Of a stretch of 64,000 nucleotides of DNA, positions 55,045-62,843 are shown piece by piece. The notes under the pieces were generated by a model. The model worked only from the letters and a program-made list of their open reading frames with translations, was not told where the DNA came from and did no database searches. The stretch lies in NCBI GenBank assembly GCA_036404435.1, contig DASWZN010000021.1:82764-146763 (forward strand). Direction: 5' to 3'. The stretch's first letter is position 1; every line of letters begins with the position of its first letter. Source of the stretch: DASWZN01 sp036404435 (GTDB lineage Bacteria; Acidobacteriota; Terriglobia; Bryobacterales; Bryobacteraceae). Made by a program: the position numbers and the translations under genes.

Positions 55045-56694
55045 TTCCTTCAATGCCTGTGTGACAATCGCCTGCGCCTCCGCCTGGATGCGCTCCAGGT
55101 GCTCTTTGCCGCGGAAGCTTTCGGCGTAGATCTTGTAGATCTCCTCGGTTCCCGACGGCCGGGCCGCGAACCAGCCTCCCGCCGCGATTACCTTGACACC
55201 ACCGATGGCTCCGCCGGCGGGCGCCTGCGTGAGGACCTTTTCGATTTTTTCGCCGGCGAGCTCTGGGGCGCGGATCTGCTCGGGCGAGAGGCGCGCGAGG
55301 ACGGCCTTCTGCTCCGCGGTCGCGGGCGCATCGATGCGTTCGTAGACCGGGTCGCCGAACTCCCGCGTCAGGTCCTGGTACACCTCGCCCGGATCGCGTC
55401 CCAGCCGGGAGGTGATCTCGGCTGCGAGCAGGGCCGCGATCAGGCCGTCTTTGTCGGTGGTCCAAACGGTCCCGTCCATGCGGACGAAAGACGCGCCGGC
55501 GCTCTCTTCTCCGCCGAAACCGAGCGAGCCATCGAAGAGGCCGTCTACGAACCACTTGAAACCCACGGGCACCTCGTGCAGCCGGCGGCCCAGCTTTTCG
55601 GTCACGCGGTCGATCATGCCGCTCGAAACCACAGTCTTGCCCACGGCCGCGTCCTTACGCCAGCGCGGGCGGTTCGGGAACAGGTAGTGGATCGACACCG
55701 CCAGGTAGTGATTCGGCGGCAGCAGGCCCGCGCTACGGGTGACGATGCCGTGGCGGTCGTGATCGGTGTCGCAGGCGAAGGCCACGTCGAAGCGGTCCTT
55801 CAATCCGATGAGACTGCGCATGGCGTAGGGCGAGGACGGGTCCATGCGAATGCGGCCGTCCCAATCGAGGGTCATGAAGCGAAAGGTTGGATCGACGGCC
55901 TGGTTCACCACGGTCAGGTTGAGACGGTATCGTTCGGCGATCGGCGCCCAGTAGTGGACGCCCGCGCCGCCCAGCGGGTCGACGCCCAGCTTCAGGCCAG
56001 CGGCCCGAATCGCGTCCATGTCGATGACGTTCGCCAGGTCGGCGACGTAGGCGTCGAGGTAATTGTGGCGGTGAGTGGTGGGGGCACGAAGCGCGGTGGC
56101 GTATGGCACGCGCTTCACTCCGGCCAGGCCGCTTTCGAGGAGCTGGTTGGCCCGGGTTTGAATCCAGCCGGTGATCGAGGCCTCGGCCGGTCCTCCGTTG
56201 GGCGGGTTGTACTTGAAGCCGCCGTCCTCGGGAGGATTGTGCGAGGGGGTGACGACAATGCCGTCAGCGAGGCCGGTCTTACGGCCGCGGTTGTAAGTGA
56301 GGATGGCGTGGGAGACCGCAGGGGTGGGCGTGTAGCCGGTCTTGTCGGCAATCATCGTCTCAACGCCGTTGGCGGCCAGCACCTCGAGCGCGGTGGCCGA
56401 GGCGGGCTCGGAAAGCGCGTGGGTGTCGATGCCAAGGAAGAGCGGCCCGTCGATGCCGTTGGCGCGGCGGTATTCCGAGATGGCCTGGGTGGTCGCCAGG
56501 ATGTGCCACTCGTTGAAGGAGCGCTCGAAGGCGGAGCCGCGGTGTCCCGAGGTGCCGAAAACGACGCGCTGGGCCGGAACCGCGGGGTCGGGCCGATCGG
56601 AGTAGTAGGCCACGATCAGCTTGGGGACGTTCACCAGCATGGACGCGGTCGCCGGCTTGCCGGCCATGGGGTTCGGTTGCATCGTCCCAGCCAC
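55009..56694 (-). CDS. pgm: Phosphoglucomutase, alpha-D-glucose specific
   Basis: 561 residues. Phosphoserine loop 'GTSGHRGSAFERSFNEWHIL', magnesium loop 'ACDTDHDRHGIV', sugar-binding 'GGEESAGASFVRMDG' and phosphate-binding 'RPSGTEEIYKIYAESF'. Interconverts glucose-1-phosphate and glucose-6-phosphate, following GlgP. The C-terminus 'GQASTPAAGL' comes from a REP-like repeat. Confidence 0.95.
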   Translation of the reverse strand: MAGTMQPNPMAGKPATASMLVNVPKLIVAYYSDRPDPAVPAQRVVFGTSGHRGSAFERSFNEWHILATTQAISEYRRANGIDGPLFLGIDTHALSEPASATALEVLAANGVETMIADKTGYTPTPAVSHAILTYNRGRKTGLADGIVVTPSHNPPEDGGFKYNPPNGGPAEASITGWIQTRANQLLESGLAGVKRVPYATALRAPTTHRHNYLDAYVADLANVIDMDAIRAAGLKLGVDPLGGAGVHYWAPIAERYRLNLTVVNQAVDPTFRFMTLDWDGRIRMDPSSPYAMRSLIGLKDRFDVAFACDTDHDRHGIVTRSAGLLPPNHYLAVSIHYLFPNRPRWRKDAAVGKTVVSSGMIDRVTEKLGRRLHEVPVGFKWFVDGLFDGSLGFGGEESAGASFVRMDGTVWTTDKDGLIAALLAAEITSRLGRDPGEVYQDLTREFGDPVYERIDAPATAEQKAVLARLSPEQIRAPELAGEKIEKVLTQAPAGGAIGGVKVIAAGGWFAARPSGTEEIYKIYAESFRGKEHLERIQAEAQAIVTQALKEVGQASTPAAGL

Positions 56695-56737
56695 CTCGTT
56701 TCAATTATGGCGCAGTAGGACACGCCATAATGGTCCC

Positions 56738-57157
56738 GTGAAGGTCAGCATCTATTACATTGGCAAGGCGCGCGACGCCAGCGCCAACGCGATGGCCGAG
56801 GAGTACGTCAAGCGAACGAGACGCTATCTGGCGTGCGAGATGCGCGAGATCCGGCCGGGGCGGTTCGATCCCTGGGCGCGGCACCCGAGCGCGGCCAAGA
56901 TCCTGCTCGACGCCGCGGGCCGCGGGATGGACTCGGCGGCGTTCACTGCGCTGGTTTCGAAGGCCGAAATGGACGGCCGCGACTTGGTGTTCGTCATCGG
57001 CGGGGCGGACGGCCTGCCGCCCGATTGGAAGCCCCGCGCCGGCCTGCTGCTTTCGCTCTCGCCGATGACGTTCCCGCACGAATTCGCGCGCGTCATGCTC
57101 GCAGAACAGGTGTACCGGGCGGCTACGGGGCTGCGTGGGCACCCGTATCCGCGGTGA
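56738..57157 (+). CDS. rlmH: 23S rRNA m3-pseudouridine-1915 methyltransferase RlmH
   Basis: 139 residues, SPOUT fold: 'VFVIGGADGLPPDWK' SAM-binding loop and 'LSPMTFPHEFARVMLAEQVY' trefoil end. GTG 56738 is the start matching 'KVSIYYIGKARDA'. The last motif reads 'GHPYPR' where most homologues have 'PYHR', so the substrate-contacting His is replaced by Pro. About 15 residues shorter than typical. Confidence 0.93.
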   Translation: MKVSIYYIGKARDASANAMAEEYVKRTRRYLACEMREIRPGRFDPWARHPSAAKILLDAAGRGMDSAAFTALVSKAEMDGRDLVFVIGGADGLPPDWKPRAGLLLSLSPMTFPHEFARVMLAEQVYRAATGLRGHPYPR

Positions 57158-57245
57158 TCAGCCGCCAATCCGTTCGAGATTGGCGCCCCACTCTGGACGA
57201 GTTTCGCGGGCGGCCAAGGAGGTCAGAGTTAAAGTTTACTTTTAA

Positions 57246-57259
57246 ACCAGATTCCTGGT
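57246..57259. promoter_or_regulatory. Candidate toxin-antitoxin operator
   Basis: ACCAG-ATTC-CTGGT inverted repeat 26 bases before the antitoxin ATG, inside an AT-rich stretch (57228-57280) that stands out from the GC-rich surroundings. Phd/YefM antitoxins usually repress their own promoter from such palindromes. Confidence 0.4.
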
Positions 57260-57285
57260 CTAGTTGTGCTAAACTGGGTTACGGT

Positions 57286-57555
57286 ATGATTAAAGTCAAC
57301 ATTCAGGAGGCCAAGACCCACCTCTCGCGCTATATCGGCCGGGTCGAACAGGGTGACTTGGTGATCGTGTGCCGACACAATCGGCCAGTGGCGGAACTCC
57401 GCGCTATTGAGACTGCGCTTGCCCCTCCGGCCCGCGTTGCCGGCTTGTTGAAGGGCAGCGTACACTGGGAGCCCGATGCTTTCGCCCCCATGAGCGCGGA
57501 GGAGCTTGCTGAGTTTGACGGTGCGCCGGTTGTGCCTCCAGTGGGTAAGGTGTGA
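57286..57555 (+). CDS. Phd/YefM-type antitoxin
   Basis: 89 residues. N-terminal DNA-binding Phd/YefM fold 'MIKVNIQEAKTHLSRYIGRV' and 'GDLVIVCRHNRPVAELRAI', then a toxin-binding tail ('GLLKGSVHWEPDAFAPMSAE'). Stop overlaps the toxin start (GTGA). Confidence 0.9.
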   Translation: MIKVNIQEAKTHLSRYIGRVEQGDLVIVCRHNRPVAELRAIETALAPPARVAGLLKGSVHWEPDAFAPMSAEELAEFDGAPVVPPVGKV

Positions 57556-57938
57556 AGCTGCTGCTCGACACGTGCGCTTTCCTCTGGTTTCAGGAGGATT
57601 CGACCCAGCTTTCCCCGACCGCACGCGCCCAAATCCTGGACCACGGGAACGAGGTTTACCTCAGCGCGGTGTCAGTCTGGGAGATTGCCCGCAAGTACGC
57701 ACAGGGGAGAATTACCCTGCCGTCGCATCCCTCGACTCTGATCCCGGCGGTTCGGCGGGACTCGGGAATTGCCAGTCTGTCACTCACGGAAACGGACGCG
57801 CTTGCCGCTGAGAAGCTCCAACTGTTCCACAAAGATCCCTTCGACCGCATGCTCATCGCTCAGGCGCTCATGAGTGGATTGGCGATCGTCACGTCAGACA
57901 GCGCCTTCGATCCCTATCCCGTGCGCGTGATCTGGTAG
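57552..57938 (+). CDS. vapC: VapC-type PIN-domain toxin
   Basis: 128 residues. PIN acidic residues in 'LLLDTCAFLWF', 'SAVSVWEIARKYAQGRI', 'FHKDPFDRMLIAQAL' and 'IVTSDSAFDPYPVRVIW'. Predicted ribonuclease neutralised by the preceding antitoxin. GTG start at 57552 overlaps it by four bases. 118 bases to the next gene are non-coding. Confidence 0.92.
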   Translation: MKLLLDTCAFLWFQEDSTQLSPTARAQILDHGNEVYLSAVSVWEIARKYAQGRITLPSHPSTLIPAVRRDSGIASLSLTETDALAAEKLQLFHKDPFDRMLIAQALMSGLAIVTSDSAFDPYPVRVIW

Positions 57939-58056
57939 AGGCTCATCGGTCGCTTCCGCCTGTTGGTGGAACGAAATTCGACGCAGTCATTCAGATCGGG
58001 CTGGCTCCCCGTTGTGGATTCGAACCCCGCGCCTTTGCTGTGCTACCGTAACAACG

Positions 58057-58584
58057 ATGGACAAGGGGCTGCTGATGGTCTTTACCGGCAATGGCAAGGG
58101 GAAGACCTCGGCCGCCATGGGGGTGGCGCTGCGGGCGGTGGGCCAGGGCTTTAAGGTCCTCATGATCCAGTTCATCAAGGGTTCGTGGCACTATGGAGAG
58201 TTGGACAGCGCTCCGCTGCTCGGGGGCGCCTTCGAGATCCGGCCCATGGGCCGCGGCTTCGTCAAGGTAGGCGCCGAGAAGCCCGATCCGGAGGACGTGC
58301 GCCTGGCCGGGGAGGCTTGGAACGCCGCCGTCGAGGCGATGCAGTCGGACCGGTACGACATGGTGATCCTGGACGAGTTGAATTACACGATCCACTACGG
58401 TATGCTGCCCATCGCGCGGGTGATTGAGGACCTTGGCCGGCGGCCCGAACGGCTGCACGTGATCGCCACGGGCCGCAACGCCCATTCCGAGCTCGTCGAG
58501 GCGGCCGACCTGGTCACCGAGATGAAGGAGATCAAGCATCCGTTCCACCAGGGAATCCTGGCGCAGCGAGGCATCGACTACTAA
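58057..58584 (+). CDS. cobO: Cob(I)yrinic acid a,c-diamide adenosyltransferase
   Basis: 175 residues. P-loop 'MVFTGNGKGKTSAAMGVALR', 'VLMIQFIKGSWHYGELD', 'MVILDELNYTIHYGML' and 'ATGRNAHSELVEAADLVTEM' define the CobO/BtuR family. Makes adenosylcobalamin. ATG 58057 fits the family start. The stop shares one base with the accD start (TAATG). A supplied cobalamin cofactor would fit the B12-type enzymes in the window. Confidence 0.94.
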   Translation: MDKGLLMVFTGNGKGKTSAAMGVALRAVGQGFKVLMIQFIKGSWHYGELDSAPLLGGAFEIRPMGRGFVKVGAEKPDPEDVRLAGEAWNAAVEAMQSDRYDMVILDELNYTIHYGMLPIARVIEDLGRRPERLHVIATGRNAHSELVEAADLVTEMKEIKHPFHQGILAQRGIDY

Positions 58585-59441
58585 TGGCCTGGTTCACCAG
58601 ACAGAAGTCCCCCAAAGACAAGGTAAGCGCCGAAGGCGAGCGCCGGGTGAAGACCGAAGGCCTGTGGCTCAAGTGCGATGGCTGCCGCCAGATCGTCTGG
58701 AAGAAGGCGCTGGAGGAGAACCAGAACGTTTGCCCGCGCTGCAGTTACCATTTCCGGGTAGACGCCGCTAGCCGGCTCAAGCAGCTCTTCGACGGACCGT
58801 GGGAGACCTACGATGCCGGCCTCGCCTCCAGCAATCCACTCGGGTTCGTGGATTCCAAGACGTACACCGAGCGCCTCAACGCCATGGAGAAAGCCACCTC
58901 GCTCCGCGACGCCGTGATCTCGGCCGGAGGGAAGCTGGCCGGCCGCCCGGTCCACATCTGCGCCTTCGAGCTGAAGTTCATCGGCGGCAGCGTGGGCGCG
59001 GCGGTGGGCGAGAAGATCACGCGCGCGGTGGAGCGCTCCATCGCCGAGCGCAAGCCGCTCATCATCGTTTCGGCCTCCGGCGGCATGCGCATGCAGGAAG
59101 GTGCGGTGAGCCTGATGCAGATGGCCAAGATGTCGGCCGCGCTGATGGCGCTCGACGAGGCCGGGGTCCCCTTCATCAGCGTGCTGACCGACCCCACCAC
59201 CGGCGGCACCACCGCCAGCTTCGCCATGCTGGGCGACCTCAATCTCGGCGAGCCCGGGGCGCAGATCGGATTCGCCGGCCCGCGCGTCATCGAGCAGACC
59301 ATCCGCCAGAAGCTGCCCGAGGGGTTTCAGCGGGCGGAGTTCCTGCTGAAGACCGGGATGCTCGACGCGGTGGTGAAGCGCAACGAGCTGAAGCAGTACA
59401 TCGCCAAGTCGCTGGATTTTTTCTGCGGGCCGGTGGGGTGA
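58584..59441 (+). CDS. accD: Acetyl-CoA carboxylase carboxyltransferase subunit beta
   Basis: 285 residues. N-terminal zinc ribbon with four cysteines ('CDGC' and 'CPRC', residues ~34-58), then the carboxyltransferase core 'VSASGGMRMQEGAVSLMQMA' and 'FAGPRVIEQTIRQKLPEGFQ'. First committed step of fatty-acid synthesis with AccA. No folC follows, unlike many genomes. Confidence 0.96.
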   Translation: MAWFTRQKSPKDKVSAEGERRVKTEGLWLKCDGCRQIVWKKALEENQNVCPRCSYHFRVDAASRLKQLFDGPWETYDAGLASSNPLGFVDSKTYTERLNAMEKATSLRDAVISAGGKLAGRPVHICAFELKFIGGSVGAAVGEKITRAVERSIAERKPLIIVSASGGMRMQEGAVSLMQMAKMSAALMALDEAGVPFISVLTDPTTGGTTASFAMLGDLNLGEPGAQIGFAGPRVIEQTIRQKLPEGFQRAEFLLKTGMLDAVVKRNELKQYIAKSLDFFCGPVG

Positions 59442-59551
59442 GTTGGTCTGGAGACACCCGCCGAACGCATCAGCCTGGAGCGGGGCACTATAATGGCGAG
59501 CGCCAGCGCTGCTGCCGGGGGCAAGGACATCTGAGGACACGGGACCAGGGC

Positions 59552-60700
59552 ATGCACGGAGTCTCAGCCGCAGTCCCTGCAGTTCTGACGCTGCTTTCGC
59601 TCATCGAAGTGGGCGCGGCAGGCGCCCAGGTACAGACGACTCAGCTCGGCTGCATTCCGACCCCAGCGCCCCGACCGGGCCATTTCCTTTGGTTCAGCCC
59701 CGACGGGCGCTACATCCTCGGACAAGGTCCTTCCGAAATCACGGTACTCAGCGTGCAACCTTTCGCCGTTTTGTTCCGGGTCCCTGCCAAGTATGCGGGC
59801 ATGGCTCAGTTCAGCCCGGACTCACAGCAAGTCTTCTTTGTCATGTCCGCTGGGCACGTGGCTTCGCCCGCTGCTGGGGACACGCACCGGGGTTTGCTCG
59901 ACAGGTCCGCTCCGTACGTCGAGCGATGGAGCATTGCCGATCGCGCACGTATCGACTCCACGGAGATCCGGCTGCAAGCGTGCCCCGTGGGCGTGCTGTC
60001 GCCGGACGCCCGCACTCTGGTCTGCGTTGACGCTGGCGGCACGCTGCGAGTCCTCGATGTCGCGTCCGGCGAGACAGTTTTCGAGAAAGCACAATTTGGT
60101 AAGCGGTTCGTGACTTGGGAGGACCATTCGGCCGACCCGTTCCCCCGGCGCGAGTCGGGCGATCCCAGTTCGGCTCGGATCAGGTTCTCGACCGACGGCC
60201 GCTTCGTCGTAGCATTGCCCGTAAGCGCCAGAGGGTCCGCCGTTGCCTTTGATCTGCGTGAGAGGAAGGTGTTGAGGCTGAGAGGGGAACTGAAGAGGCT
60301 TCGCACCGAGGTGGAGCACTTCGACATGGAGTTCACTTTTGTTGGCCTTGATCGGTTGATCATGTCGCCCCACGTGGGAGCGCTCCACAGTACCGTCGCC
60401 GCCACCGTGGTGGCTTTTCCATCGGGGGAGGTTCTTTCCAAACCGAAGATTCCTGTAGGTACGTTATTGAAGGCAGCGGATCCGCATTTCGTTGTCATCC
60501 TGCCGCGACCGACCTGCTACGGTCCACCGGGGCAGACCACGGCTGTGCAGTTAAGCACAGGTGAGGCTACAACCACCGACGCTCCAATCCTAGACGTGTT
60601 CGGTGACCACTACGTCGCCGAGCGCACACGTGGGGAGCTTGGCTTGTACGAAAGAGGCAAGCCGGACCCGGTCGCGATGGTAAGGCTCGACGCGCCTTGA
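59552..60700 (+). CDS. Secreted beta-propeller-like protein
   Basis: 382 residues with a signal peptide (residues 1-25). Repeated strands with 'WFSPDGRYI', 'FSPDSQQVF', 'LSPDARTLVCVDAGGTLRVL' and 'RFSTDGRFVVAL' suggest a WD40/YVTN-like propeller. No catalytic residues identified. Exact family unknown. Confidence 0.75.
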   Translation: MHGVSAAVPAVLTLLSLIEVGAAGAQVQTTQLGCIPTPAPRPGHFLWFSPDGRYILGQGPSEITVLSVQPFAVLFRVPAKYAGMAQFSPDSQQVFFVMSAGHVASPAAGDTHRGLLDRSAPYVERWSIADRARIDSTEIRLQACPVGVLSPDARTLVCVDAGGTLRVLDVASGETVFEKAQFGKRFVTWEDHSADPFPRRESGDPSSARIRFSTDGRFVVALPVSARGSAVAFDLRERKVLRLRGELKRLRTEVEHFDMEFTFVGLDRLIMSPHVGALHSTVAATVVAFPSGEVLSKPKIPVGTLLKAADPHFVVILPRPTCYGPPGQTTAVQLSTGEATTTDAPILDVFGDHYVAERTRGELGLYERGKPDPVAMVRLDAP

Positions 60701-60729
60701 GGCTTTCCGCCGGGCTAGCTGCCCCACGA

Positions 60730-60735
60730 TATAAT
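60730..60735 (+). promoter_or_regulatory. Consensus -10 box before the symporter gene
   Basis: TATAAT 29 bases before the start codon. No good -35 at 17 bases; the nearest candidate (TTTCCG, 60704) is weakly spaced. Low confidence. Confidence 0.35.
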
Positions 60736-60763
60736 AAGCGTTCGTTCCGAACCGAGGTGTTAG

Positions 60764-62650
60764 GTGCTGAGTCTTCACACGATTGACATCGCGATCATAC
60801 TCGCGTACCTGCTGTTGTCCGTCCTGATCGGCTACTGGGTTTCGCACCGGGCCTCCAAGGACATGAAGGCGTACTTCCTGGGCGGCAACACCATGCCCTG
60901 GTATGTGCTGGGGGTTTCGAACGCGTCGGGAATGTTCGACATCAGCGGCACCATGCTGCTGGTCTACTGGATGTTCGTCTACGGGCTGAAGAGCGTCTGG
61001 ATTCCCTGGCTGTGGCCGACGTTCAACCAGATCTTCCTGATGGTGTTTCTGTCGGCCTGGCTGCGGCGCTCGAACGTGATGACGGGCGCGGAGTGGATCC
61101 AGACCCGCTTCGGCAAGGGCCGCGGAGCGCAGCTCGCGCACATCATCGTCGTCATTTACGCCTTCGTCAGCATTATCGGGTTCTTCAGTTACGGCTTCAA
61201 AGGCATCGGCAAGTTCGCCGCGAACTTCCTGCCCTGGAACCTGAGCCCCAACCAGTACGCGCTGATCCTGATCGCGCTGACGACCATTTACGTGGTCAAG
61301 GGCGGCATGTTCAGCGTGGTGGTCACGGAGGTCTTGCAGTTCTGCATTCTCTCGGTGGCCTCCTTCGCGGTGGGGATCATCGCCATGGCGAAAGTGGCGC
61401 CCGGGCTGCTGCACAAGTGCGTTCCCGCCGGCTGGGACAACGTATTCTTCGGCTGGCACCTGAATATGGATTGGTCCACGCTGATCCCCTCGGCCAACGC
61501 CAAAGTCGCCGAAGACGGGTACGGGCTTTTCGGCTTCTTCGTGATGGCGCTGCTGTTCAAGGGCGTGCTGATCAGCGCGGCGGGCCCGGCGCCGAATTAC
61601 GACATGCAACGCGTCCTTTCGTGCAAAAACCCGCGGGAAGCCTCGATGATGAGCGGCTGGGTTAACGTTGTGCTGACCTTTCCGCGGTACTTCCTCATCA
61701 CGGGGCTGACGATTCTGGCTTTGGCGTTCTATAGCGACCACATACGCGCCATGGGGACGCACATGGATTTCGAGGCCGTGCTGCCGCTGGCGCTGGGGCG
61801 GTTCGTGCCGGCCGGTCTGCTGGGGTTCCTCATCGCCGGCCTGCTGGCGGCTTACATGTCGAACTTCGCCGCCACGGTGAACGCGGCGCCGCCGTACTTC
61901 GTCAATGACATTTACAAGCGCTACATCAATCCCAACGCGGCTCCGCGCACTTATGTGCGGCTGAGCTATCTCAGCTCGTTCCTGGTGGTGGTGATTGGAG
62001 TTCTGATCGGCTGGTTCGTGGCTTCGGTGAATTCGGTAGTGATCTGGATCGTCTCCGGCCTATGGGGCGGCTACACCGCCTCCAACGTCCTGAAGTGGTA
62101 TTGGTGGCGCTTCAACGGGTACGGTTACTTCTGGGGCATGGTCAGCGGCATCACCGGCTCGCTGGCGATTCCCGGAATCATGAGCCGGATTCCCTCGCTC
62201 CAAAACTGGGCGAGCCTGCACTCGCTGAACCTCGAAGTCTCCATCGGATTCGCCCTGGTGTTCATCGTCGGCATGATCGGCTGCCTGCTCGGCACGTACC
62301 TCACCCCGCCGGAAGAGGATGAGGTATTGATGGATTTCTACCGCAAAGTGCGCCCGTGGGGTTTCTGGGGGCCGATTCGGGCCAAGGTGATGGCGCAGGA
62401 CCCCGCGTTTCAGCCTAACCCGGATTTTCTGCGCGACATGTTCAACATCGTGGTGGGGATGGTCTGGCAGGTGGCCCTGGTCGCTCTGCCGATCTACATC
62501 GTGATTCGGACGAACATTCCCGCCATCTGGTATTGCCTGGCCGCGATCGCCGTGACGTCGGTCATCCTGAAATTCAATTGGTACGACCGGTTGGAGAAGA
62601 GAGAAGTCTGGATGCCGGCAGAGAAGACGCAGGCTCTACCGGCGAAGTAG
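60764..62650 (+). CDS. Sodium:solute symporter (SSS family)
   Basis: 628 residues with about 13 membrane segments. N-terminal 'DIAIILAYLLLSVLIGYWVS', 'GGNTMPWYVLGVSNASGMFD', 'YGFKGIGKFAANFLPWNLSP' and 'GGYTASNVLKWYWWRFNGYG'. SSS/SGLT fold; probably sugar or organic solute uptake driven by Na+. GTG start with GAGGTG upstream. It faces a GH94 gene convergently, which is compatible with sugar uptake but does not prove it. Confidence 0.9.
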   Translation: MLSLHTIDIAIILAYLLLSVLIGYWVSHRASKDMKAYFLGGNTMPWYVLGVSNASGMFDISGTMLLVYWMFVYGLKSVWIPWLWPTFNQIFLMVFLSAWLRRSNVMTGAEWIQTRFGKGRGAQLAHIIVVIYAFVSIIGFFSYGFKGIGKFAANFLPWNLSPNQYALILIALTTIYVVKGGMFSVVVTEVLQFCILSVASFAVGIIAMAKVAPGLLHKCVPAGWDNVFFGWHLNMDWSTLIPSANAKVAEDGYGLFGFFVMALLFKGVLISAAGPAPNYDMQRVLSCKNPREASMMSGWVNVVLTFPRYFLITGLTILALAFYSDHIRAMGTHMDFEAVLPLALGRFVPAGLLGFLIAGLLAAYMSNFAATVNAAPPYFVNDIYKRYINPNAAPRTYVRLSYLSSFLVVVIGVLIGWFVASVNSVVIWIVSGLWGGYTASNVLKWYWWRFNGYGYFWGMVSGITGSLAIPGIMSRIPSLQNWASLHSLNLEVSIGFALVFIVGMIGCLLGTYLTPPEEDEVLMDFYRKVRPWGFWGPIRAKVMAQDPAFQPNPDFLRDMFNIVVGMVWQVALVALPIYIVIRTNIPAIWYCLAAIAVTSVILKFNWYDRLEKREVWMPAEKTQALPAK

Positions 62651-62690
62651 TTACGCAGCGCGCCCAAATGCGCTGGTTCACTTCTGTGGG

Positions 62691-62797
62691 GCGGACGCCC
62701 TCGTCCGCGCGGGTCCCCTGGACCCGCTGCTCGCGCCGGGCAGCAACCCGAAAGGCCGACGAGGGCGTTGGCCGCGGACCTGGGGGTCCCGCCCCAC
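62691..62797. repeat. Cluster of REP-like hairpins between convergent genes
   Basis: GCGGACG...CGTCCGC (62691-62708), GCGGGTCC...GGACCCGC (62709-62727) and GCGGACC...GGTCCCGCCCCAC (62774-62797). Same style as the repeats at 38.4, 47.0 and 55.0 kb. Could act as a bidirectional terminator for the symporter and GH94 genes. Confidence 0.65.
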
Positions 62798-62843
62798 TCA
62801 GCGCTGCTGCCAGCGGTGAAGCGGGCTGAGGTCCGCCCACCCC

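Noticed and set aside
58003..58030. TTCGAACCCC T-arm-like sequence before cobO
   Set aside because: Flanking bases do not pair into a five-base T stem and no acceptor or anticodon arm is nearby.
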